From NCBI GenBank assembly GCA_003024985.2, contig PXIH01S0000516.1: a stretch of DNA of 13,440 nt, one strand, 5' to 3'. The first letter of the stretch is position 1, and each line of letters opens with the position of its first letter. The position numbers and the translations under genes were made by a program. This stretch comes from Euperipatoides rowelli. Its lineage: Eukaryota; Onychophora; Udeonychophora; Euonychophora; Peripatopsidae. Under the pieces are notes generated by a model that was not told the DNA's origin, made no database searches, and saw only the letters and a program-made list of their open reading frames with translations. Of this stretch, positions 7,701 to 13,440 are shown in pieces.

Positions 7701-8507
7701 TTATTTTCTTGTCAGATGTGTTGTTATTCTTTTGTAGACGAAAAGAAATTTAAAGAACATGTTAGCAGTCATCAGATTAGTTTACAAAATGCATTACTAG
7801 CTGATAAAGCCCAATTATGCAAAGATCCAACCAAAAAACATATTTGCAATGAGTGTGGATATTCCACCAATATTCTGTTTTCTTTTAAGAGACATTCGAG
7901 GCAGCATACGGGGGAGAAGCCATTTGAATGTGAACTTTGTGATTATCGAGCAGCTCATAAACATTTGCTTAAAATACATAAAATGACTCACACTGGGGAA
8001 AAAAGATTTAAATGCACTCATTGTCCTTACGCAGTCAGCAATGATTACGCTTTTAAGAAACATATGGCTACCCGGCATCCAAACACAGGACCTTTCTCCT
8101 GTGAAAGTTGTTCTTTTTCCTCGGCAGATCATAAAAAATTTTTTGAACACATAAAAAGTCATGAAATCTCTCCAGCATCAAATTCAACCCAAAATAGTAT
8201 CGAATTAACCAACTATATTCCCGCGATGGATTTCACTTGGCCAAACAATTTAATTAGTTCCAATACTTCTGGTAATAATATGATGACTCATATCTTTCCC
8301 AGTGGTAATAGTAATTTTCCCTCTGGATCTCTGGGAAATGTTTATGGAAGCTGTTTATATGAAAGTAGCATTGTTAAACATTTTTTTACGGGAACTGATT
8401 TAAATATATCGGCCATTCCATCAGTCAACTTTCAAAGTAACAATATTAAGAACGAGGCTTCCCCATCAACTACCTGGCCTGCAAATGACTGTAAACAATA
8501 TATATAG
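4707..8507 (+). CDS. Large poly-C2H2 zinc-finger protein, 1266 aa, about 31 fingers
   Basis: Probably a nuclear DNA-binding regulator; the target is unknown. The start is ATG at 4707, with G at -3 and G at +4 (strong Kozak context). An in-frame TAA at 4689 closes the frame upstream, and TAG ends it at 8505-8507. Residues 1-65 show no recognised domain (no ZAD or BTB). Fingers follow from about 70 to 824 (about 23) and from 916 to 1152 (eight), mostly C-X2-C-X12-H-X3/4-H. TGEKP-type linkers occur at about 389, 615, 738, 1067 and 1095. Residues 825-914 form an acidic Ser/Thr-rich linker. Residues 1153-1266 form a Ser/Asn-rich tail. Candidate SUMO sites (psi-K-x-E) lie outside the fingers at LKIE 861, IKVE 909 and IKNE 1247. 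Fingers 5-10 and 11-16 are tandem copies, and fingers 16-31 form four 4-finger modules. The coding exon has no intron. The open frame, intact zinc ligands and constant spacing argue for a functional gene. I do not recognise an orthologue. Confidence 0.95.
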   Translation: MDPVKDQLLDSFLGNSSTLAAICSNDVLPGVTNMNNGENNLPKYYVEYIFNESMLSQASLQNLYLCLVKCTLNSCKAVFKLEENFKYHLKCHNLEEDSFTCAECFEKLSSWPQLQYHLWQIHELDLEMVTCEMCGYKADCAKLLDSHKIIHVGKRFFKCEICNEVFSWFSHLGKHLSVHEREMAMFSSTLSENVEGSSLSVVANFFFKCEFCQKEIEEESKFLEHRMEHSNCECNICYTCFPDVKCLSEHKVLVHNCVEHKCDLCDFKNLIAINLELHMKAQHPADKHTEDDLSQDSKISLLSVAVYHCPYCDYSVSGLFPYKIHLKVQHMGKPLVFACKFCNFVTSKWISFQEHFNFHSTDQPQVLSCDFCGFTSKQSSTLKLHMNRHIGEKPYGDLAKHFAVDKNQGPDFNSDISIISVKSDLTNVVDLGFKCDVCQKQFEEESKFLEHCLEHSDCECSICCSCFPDVKSLYEHKVVMHNCIEHKCDLCDFKSLNYMNLEHHLKVQHPGDKLGQEDLSPNLKTGCLSEAEYKCMYCSYTASRLLPYKIHLKLIHTGKPMVFTCKFCTFVTSKWIIFQGHLNSHNVVQPQEMSCNLCGYTTRHSSALTVHMRRHTGEKPYHCDICDYKTAEKYRLKYHKMKHSGEKLFHCVICNYSAMRADLYKIHLKSKHDGQGLFTCTMCTCSFVDESKFQHHMEAHKDGIMSLSDIKDIDKKICSLCDYSTYRISDFRRHLRQHTGEKPFQCTLCDYKTDKRYRYESHNRKHAEEHLYRCPHCDYITKQNFKYKLHLITKHPKIEQLFSCELCSFISVGENELQEHINAHKIGSVAKMAEEEINENDSESPNTNKYNIPENLNCDNLKIENADATKLEVSSDNSTVTPELSLVSTTSTTDLSLVPVKSNEWDNKIKVESRCCSICGYSTNYTSHFTKHLLLHSADNPFICEECGFRTDHREKLKQHMLFHLGIKKHQCPYCPYAVNNTFIFKKHLKVVHPGEKGLFSCQMCCYSFVDEKKFKEHVSSHQISLQNALLADKAQLCKDPTKKHICNECGYSTNILFSFKRHSRQHTGEKPFECELCDYRAAHKHLLKIHKMTHTGEKRFKCTHCPYAVSNDYAFKKHMATRHPNTGPFSCESCSFSSADHKKFFEHIKSHEISPASNSTQNSIELTNYIPAMDFTWPNNLISSNTSGNNMMTHIFPSGNSNFPSGSLGNVYGSCLYESSIVKHFFTGTDLNISAIPSVNFQSNNIKNEASPSTTWPANDCKQYI
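5325..5891 (+). repeat. Copy 1 of the internal six-finger duplication
   Basis: Encodes residues 207-395, from FKCEFCQK to the GEKPY linker, and holds six C2H2 fingers. It aligns without gaps to residues 433-621 at a constant offset of 226 residues (678 bp). I counted 121 identical residues of 189. All zinc ligands are retained. After GEKPY this copy has no further finger but a linker (396-432), whereas copy 2 continues into another finger. Confidence 0.9.
6003..6569 (+). repeat. Copy 2 of the internal six-finger duplication
   Basis: Encodes residues 433-621, from FKCDVCQK to TGEKPY. Conserved blocks shared with copy 1 include EEESKFLEH, CFPDVK, EHKCDLCDFK, PYKIHL and FVTSKW. Synonymous and amino-acid differences are spread over the whole length, so this is an old duplication kept under constraint, not an assembly artefact. 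Confidence 0.9.
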
Positions 8508-8560
8508 TTTAATTTCCTTAATCCTATTTATTCATATGTTGAAAGTGTTTACACATGTAA

Positions 8561-8566
8561 ATTAAA
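8561..8566 (+). terminator. Probable poly(A) signal of the zinc-finger gene
   Basis: ATTAAA, the commonest variant of AATAAA, starts 53 bases after the stop codon. A T-rich stretch follows. A canonical AATAAA cluster about 500 bases further on (from 9065) would give a longer 3' UTR and is an alternative. Confidence 0.5.
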
Positions 8567-9660
8567 GTCTCATTTTATGGTACTTGTTAAATAATTTGTA
8601 TGATATATAAATTTTGAAAGACATATCTTCAGTTGTTAAAAATATAAAATTATTTTCTAATCATCTTATATGCAAAATTACAAATAGAATGCTATTATTG
8701 TGATGTTTTTTTTTTCTTCAAAACATTCAGAATCTCGAAAGTCCAGAGTATAAAGCAATCATCTCTCATCTCTTAGATTTTTAAATTTATTAAGTTGTTT
8801 ATAATTTAATATTCATATTATTTCAACATCAATTTTTCCAGACATTCCCTTTTCTTAGAGAGGTTCTTCACAAACTATTTGTAAGTGTATAATATACTGT
8901 ACTAAACTATTTACAAAAAAGTAAAAGAATCACTTTGTTATAATAGGGTTTGTTATATGGGTTACTTAACTTTCCCACTATTTTGGTACCTGTTGGCAAC
9001 TTAAAAAATATATTGTTTCACAGGATTTTTAAGAAACAAATCGATCAGGTTTTGTTATTACTGTAATAAAAATAAAATAAATAATTTTCTTAAAGAAAAA
9101 ATAATTAAATTGTAGTTATTGTATGTTTTTGGTATTCAATGTTTCGATTTATAGGCCAATCAAATTAAAAGAATCAACCTATATTAGGATTTCTTTATTT
9201 GACTATGTACAGGTATGTTAATATATAAATGCTATTTATTTATTTATTTAAACAAAAATTCAACAGCCAACTAAGACCAATTACAGGATTTGTTGACTAA
9301 CAATATAAATAAATACATGGAGAAAAACATTATTAGTACATACGGTAATAAAAACAAGTCAACAATTTATAGAAACAGGCAACTAACAGTAATAGAAGAA
9401 CAGTATTTAATATAAAGAATTCTACAAAGAGGTAAGTTTTTACCTAGTTATTCCAATCCTGCCAGAAAATAATGAGGATATACTGTAATGAATTAATTTA
9501 AAGGAACTACACTGAAGATGTTCTTATTACCATTGCAATGCCCATGCATTAACAAAGGTTTGTATACCAATTAGTCAATCAACTAAAAAAAATATTTAAT
9601 AATAGTATGTTCTGTTCAACCCATATTTTGATAAGAAGGTCCACTTTGCACATCTGTTAT
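8567..9660. other. 3' flank, AT-rich, no gene seen
   Basis: This stretch may include a longer 3' UTR of the zinc-finger gene. It holds AATAAA motifs near 9065-9080 and a short TATT run at 9233-9249. The run is followed by an A-rich segment with sparse C and G (to about 9420) that looks like a degraded retroelement end on the - strand. No coding potential or RNA gene was recognised. Confidence 0.45.
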
Positions 9661-9760
9661 TATAAAATAAAGAAAATCAGATAGAGAGACACTCTGAAAT
9701 TGCATGCAGAGACCTTTGGCCCATCATTGATTTTTATTAAACTGTTTAATTTTAAACACA

Positions 9761-9786
9761 TTTTTTTTTTGTATTTTTTTTTTTTT
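9761..9786. repeat. Paired T tracts (T10 and T13)
   Basis: Ten T residues at 9761-9770 and thirteen at 9774-9786 are separated by GTA. On the - strand they are A tracts just downstream of the exon-like segment. Confidence 0.85.
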
Positions 9787-9799
9787 GTGGAGTGTAATG

Positions 9800-9800
9800 N
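9800..9800. other. Single ambiguous base (N)
   Basis: One unresolved base lies next to the T tracts, within the region where a frameshift is suspected. Confidence 0.99.
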
Positions 9801-10022
9801 GCTTTTAATGATATAATTTGCAAAGCTGGTTCCAAAATGATTGTAACTATTGGCTGAACTCCTGCTGTGACTATAATATACTGGTTCAATGTGTCTGCCA
9901 ATCTGATAGCAATACTGTGTCCAGCTGAATACAAATATGAAAAACTTTGAAAAGCTGGATACAATCCATCCTTTCACAAACAATTTGGCCAAATCTAATG
10001 GCACACTTCCAGAATCAAGCTT
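9801..10022 (-). pseudogene. Exon-like segment with an apparent one-base frameshift
   Basis: On the - strand, a pyrimidine tract ending in CCAATAG (last base 10023) precedes a coding-like segment. The first frame reads LDSGSVPLDLAKLFVKGW. Skipping one base near 9964 then moves to a second frame that looks more protein-like than the first: LYPAFQSFSYLYSAGHS, followed by about 37 open codons including DTLNQYIIVTAGVQPIV and ending near the N at 9800. The composition suggests an alpha-helical, partly hydrophobic protein, but I recognise no family. It may be an old exon copy, part of a - strand gene with an assembly error (the adjacent N shows weak sequence quality), or chance. Just beyond it the - strand has two A runs (complement of 9774-9786 and 9761-9770), which could be a retroposed tail. 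Confidence 0.25.
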
Positions 10023-10533
10023 CTATTGGAAAAACATTAAGTACCCTAGCTAATAGGAACATGTTTACTACTTTTTATTGTGGTAATGAAGTTGGATGAC
10101 AAAAGAATGTGTGAAAACAATAGATGATACATATCCTTCCCTTTCAATTAGATAATGTTGTAGTAGCAAAGGAAGCTAAATACCATTGTAATTGCCTAAC
10201 ATATGCTATTACATTGCACAGGGTGCTAAAAAGTTAGAAACCAAAAGAGGACTCGAGTAGCAAACTATATGAATCCCTTGCCTTACCAGAATAGCATCCT
10301 TCATTACTGATAGCTAGCAAATAAATAAGTAGGGTATATTTTTAAAATGAGTATGGTACCCTCCTTCTACATATCTGGCATAGTGACTAATTTTTACATA
10401 AGATCTACTGTACTTTGCTAGTGAAAATCCATCCGTGATTATTCTTTCAAAAAATTTAAGGGGTTAGAGGGAAAGGGCATTAGGGAGTGAACAAAATTTT
10501 GTAGGGCATCATTTCATGGTCAATTCCCTTAGT
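10023..10533. other. Non-coding DNA
   Basis: No gene, RNA gene or terminal repeat was recognised. The part from about 10458 to 10533 is purine-rich (GGGGTTAGAGGGAAAGGGC) and leads into the G tract; it may belong to an interspersed repeat. Confidence 0.45.
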
Positions 10534-10552
10534 GGGGGGGGGGGGGGGGGGG
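10534..10552. repeat. 19-bp G homopolymer
   Basis: Nineteen consecutive G residues. Tracts of this length can fold into G-quadruplex structures, and their length is often wrong in assemblies. Confidence 0.95.
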
Positions 10553-10668
10553 TAAATTATAAAATAAAAAGTTAAGTGTCTAAAATTATAGACAAAATAT
10601 TGTAATTTTGATTATTGATTTGAATTTTATTGTTTTTGTTTTTATATGTTGTTATTTTTATTTTTGTA

Positions 10669-10704
10669 AATAAAGTATTTATTTATATATTAAAAAAAAA
10701 AAAA
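10669..10704 (+). repeat. AATAAA plus A tract, retroelement-like 3' end
   Basis: AATAAA at 10669-10674 is followed about 17 bases later by 13 A residues at 10692-10704. The 100 bases before it are T-rich with TTTTTG repeats. This is the arrangement expected at the 3' end of a retroposed transcript. No target duplication and no upstream coding sequence were found, so it is only a candidate. Confidence 0.4.
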
Positions 10705-11338
10705 TTATTTGAGCCTACTATATGCTTGTGCCAGGTCCATACTCACAAGCAACTTGTTACATTTCAAATGAATGTTTAAATTTGTAGACATTAGAAAGAA
10801 AACAAATGAAATTTACTTATCTTTTTTTTTAATGAACACTTTGGTTTATAAACAAACTCAAATGTAATACGAGATTTCTTTTAACAATTATTATTATGGG
10901 AATTATTTTGGCCAAGAAAACGATTAATTTTAACATAAAAAAATTAATTCAGCAGTCTTTAGCTGCATATTTCACAAGAAAACATATGTGAGCAGCACAC
11001 TTTTAATTTGAAATGCTTGTATTTTTCTTTTTTCTCGTGCATTTAAAGTTAATGTGGTATTATGTAATTATTTACTATTTATAAAAGCAGAGCAGATAGT
11101 GATTTAAATGTGTATTATACAACTAATAAAAACAGTAATTCTATTAGTAGGCTATAAAAACAAACTTGTTTAACTTTATTATTATTTTAATTTGATTTTT
11201 CAATGTTTTTTTTATTTTTTGAGAATTGGGATTTAAAATAAATGTACCATAAATTATTTGCGGTCTACCAAAAAGCATAATGCGGTCGACTGGTAGATCG
11301 CGATCAACATTATTGACACTTCTACTATATATGAGAAA
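10705..11338. other. Non-coding DNA with a short repeat-like motif
   Basis: AT-rich without a gene. At about 11260-11308 there is a sharp change to TGCGGTCGAC, then TGGTAGATCGCGATCAAC. It contains TCGCGA and is CpG-rich, unlike the surroundings. Similar GTAGATCGCGATC strings occur in interspersed repeats of animals, so a transposon remnant is likely. Confidence 0.4.
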
Positions 11339-11695
11339 ATGGCTTCTATACTTGGAAGTTCTGATATCATCACCCAGAAATCCATTATGCACATTTTAAG
11401 AGAAAGATTTATGGACCATTTACCTGAACAAGCTGAAAATAACTGGAAAGGAATATATTATGGTCAAACTAGATATGTGATCATATTTGGTCCATTCCAC
11501 ATAAAGAAAGTATTTTTGAGGCTACTTAGACAACTCTTGGATAGCTCTGGGTGGAGAAGTGTGGTCGCTAATTCCCTTATAGCTTCAGAGACAGTTGCTT
11601 TCTCCCATCTAAAGATGATCTGCAAAAAATCAAGGTACATCCACTATAGGTACGTGATGTTAGCGCCTTCAATGGCTGCTTTCATTCAATTGTAA
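11339..11695 (+). CDS. Unrecognised ORF, 118 codons, possible exon or transposon remnant
   Basis: ATG at 11339 to TAA at 11693-11695, with an in-frame TAG upstream at 11294. The product starts MASILGSSDIITQKSIMHIL and is moderately basic, with no obvious signal peptide, membrane segment or zinc motif. The first two thirds have balanced residue composition and higher GC than the flanks, which is unusual for chance ORFs in DNA this AT-rich. The last 20 residues look less protein-like. I recognise no family. It follows closely after a CpG-rich repeat-like patch (11260-11308), so it may be a fragment of a transposon-encoded protein. A host exon is the alternative. Coding status is uncertain. Confidence 0.3.
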   Translation: MASILGSSDIITQKSIMHILRERFMDHLPEQAENNWKGIYYGQTRYVIIFGPFHIKKVFLRLLRQLLDSSGWRSVVANSLIASETVAFSHLKMICKKSRYIHYRYVMLAPSMAAFIQL

Positions 11696-13296
11696 ATAGT
11701 TTTTGATTTTGTATATAGTCCCTACATTTTATTTTAGTTTTTTGCTTATTTTTTTTTTTAATATTTTAATATCTCTGGAGACACAAATTCATCAATTTGG
11801 CTTTTGGATTCGCAGTGGACTATTACTGTGCATCAAACTTTGCTGTAGGATGGTTTAGGCTTTTCTAGTGGCCCTTGATGTTTTGAGCTTTTGGTGATAT
11901 CTTCGATTTGTTTTGATACTTAATTATTTATTCAGAATTATGAATAATTAATTTTGCTTATTATTATATTTATTATCCCAAACTTTAATTTTTAACGTAA
12001 GTTTTATTGAAATAGCAATAACTTTCGCCGTGGAAAGCTTGGTCCCTCAATTTTTAATTACGTTTATCGTAACTTTCAATACGTTGTGTCGTAAGCTTTA
12101 AGGAATTTTAATTCATCTGCATTCTGCAAGGGATATATTGTGTTTTATCGACAACACCTGGATTGTGAGACTTATGAAGTGAATTGAAGTCTAAGAAATT
12201 TTCACCTGGATTTTTTTAATAACGATCTGAAATAGAAATATCTTTTAATTGGGATCGTTAAGCGGATGTCATCTTAAGTGCCTTGAAAAGTTGAAAGAAG
12301 TTGAACTTGTACCAAGTTGAATAGTTTTCATCTGTATGTGAATATATTAATTTTGGTTTTGTGTTGAGGGACTGTGCTCTGATGTGGTGTTTTTGTTTGC
12401 TGACTTTATCATTGCGTTTATTTATTTCCAATGATTTATCATTTGGAATTTACTATAAATTAGGCCAATATCCTTCGGGGCTATGGCCTTTTTATCATGT
12501 TGCAATAATGTTGAATTTGAATTCAAAGCAACAATCAAATTATTTTGTATTATGTGGGGATAATTTGTATTGTGTTAAAATTATTTATATATATTTGTGA
12601 ATAAACGTAACCATAATATAACTGCTTTAGTGCTATAGAGCCTTCTTTTTTATACTTACAACAATCAAGGATCGGAGACTAACTCATTGAGCATTGACTG
12701 GAGCAATAAAAATCAGGGTCACCATTATTTCAGTTTTGGTACCTCATCCTCTGTTTATTAGTTATGTTGACTTTTGTTTGGTAATTGTGGAAGGGAAAGT
12801 ATGACCACTTCAAACTAGTTATTGTTTTTCCACCATCACCACTACATTAAGTGGCTCTTGTGCAAATGATTTAAAATAGTTGCCAGTTTCAGCACCCTCT
12901 GTTCATGAACAGTTGTGTCAAGGAAATTATAATCTGCATTAACATTTACTGAGATTGGGAATTCTTTAAGTATATCATAATATTGTTTTACTGAGTTAGG
13001 GAATCCTTTAAGGAAGAGTCAACAGTATATTAACAATTGACTCCTGCATCATTATATGGGAGAGTTCAAGAAGAAACTGATGAATGCATAGAAAACTGCT
13101 GTTCATCTCTATAAATATTTTGTTAAATAAAGGTTTAAAAATCCATCTAAAAATGTGTTGTTTGCGCCTATTAATTTAAGTATTAACAAAAAATTTTCAT
13201 GCTTTAAGTCTGCACCACAAGCACTGTGTTTTATTTTTAAGCAAAAATTGTACCTAGACCTGAATGAATTTTTCAAATTTGAAAATAGAGCATATC
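11696..13296. other. Long AT-rich non-coding stretch
   Basis: No supported gene. The open frame around 12361-12600 begins with GTG, not ATG, and has a low-complexity composition. A hairpin-like inverted pair (11922-11934 with 11941-11953, 12 of 13 bases paired, 6-base loop) and an AATAAA at 12600-12605 are visible. The stretch from about 12000 to 12600 is T-rich with some CpG and could belong to an old retroelement, but no terminal repeats were found. Confidence 0.45.
12945..13012. repeat. Short direct repeat, 26 bp twice at 42-bp spacing
   Basis: TTTACTGAGATTGGGAATTC plus CTTTAAG-like sequence (12945-12970) recurs at 12987-13012 with 23 of 26 bases identical. The 16 bases between copies are not repeated. 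It may be a degenerate tandem duplication. Confidence 0.6.
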
Positions 13297-13440
13297 CAGT
13301 GCCGGATTATCCATAAGGCTGAGAAGGCTTGAGCCTATGGGCCCCCACATTATTTAATTATTTAGAATATATTATACAATATACTGTTATAGTATGTATA
13401 TAAATATATACATTATACTGTATGTATACGTTAAAATTCC
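13297..13440. mobile_element. Probable transposon end, cut by the window edge
   Basis: The sequence turns abruptly from AT-rich to CAGTGCCGGATTATCC, followed by AGGCTGAGAAGGC and GAGCCTATGGGCCCCC, and then becomes AT-rich again. CAGTGCCGGAT-like termini followed by GGGCCCC strings are common at the ends of interspersed DNA-transposon-like repeats in invertebrates. The other end lies outside the window, so neither terminal repeats nor a target duplication can be checked. Confidence 0.45.

Noticed and set aside
7815-8162. Minus-strand ORF of 115 codons inside the zinc-finger gene
   Set aside because: Opposite fingers 28-31, whose ligands are all intact on the plus strand; a shadow frame.
11144-11392. 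Minus-strand ORF overlapping the start of the 11339 ORF
   Set aside because: Lys/Ile/Asn-rich at its C-terminus from AT-rich DNA, and no better supported than the plus-strand frame.
12361-12600. Plus-strand ORF of 79 codons
   Set aside because: It begins with GTG, ends in AT-rich low-complexity codons and has no supporting signals.
1-13440. CRISPR array, tRNA or rRNA gene, prokaryotic operon
   Set aside because: No regularly spaced repeats and no cloverleaf or rRNA sequence were recognised by eye; splice-like sites and MITEs point to a eukaryotic genome.

Overview
The window looks like a nuclear genome segment of an arthropod, most likely an insect and possibly a hemipteran. It is AT-rich, with long non-coding stretches, homopolymer tracts, short non-autonomous DNA transposons of hAT and Tc1/mariner type, and one large poly-C2H2 zinc-finger gene. 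The taxon is inferred from this style only; no sequence here fixes a species. Two assembly ambiguities (NNNN at 2346-2349, N at 9800) show a draft assembly.

The only gene I can support firmly is an uninterrupted 3.8-kb open reading frame on the + strand (4707-8507). It encodes a 1266-residue protein with about 31 C2H2 zinc fingers, an acidic Ser/Thr-rich linker and a finger-free Ser/Asn-rich tail. Its architecture is the most interesting part of the window. A six-finger block is duplicated in tandem without gaps (offset exactly 226 residues, about 64% identity by hand count). The second half is built from four copies of a four-finger module whose spacing and third-finger histidine spacing are held constant. 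It is very probably a nuclear DNA-binding protein. I do not recognise an orthologue.

Left flank (1-4706): non-coding AT-rich DNA. It holds a weak exon-like segment on the - strand (1249-1424), a complete 311-bp hAT-type MITE with perfect 8-bp target duplications (2185-2495), a complete 206-bp mariner-type MITE flanked by TA (2647-2852), a 43-bp T tract joined to a repeat-like head (about 3565-3647), and possible 3' splice sites and upstream ATGs ahead of the zinc-finger gene.

Right flank (8508-13440): a short 3' UTR with an ATTAAA signal, then AT-rich DNA. It holds an exon-like but frameshifted segment on the - strand (9801-10022), a 19-bp G tract, an AATAAA plus A-tract retroelement-like 3' end (10669-10704), an unrecognised 118-codon ORF of higher GC (11339-11695), and the start of a repeat that runs off the right edge (from about 13297). 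No RNA genes, CRISPR arrays or operon-like arrangement were seen. The genes do not form an evident pathway: this is one regulatory-protein gene in a transposon-littered neighbourhood.
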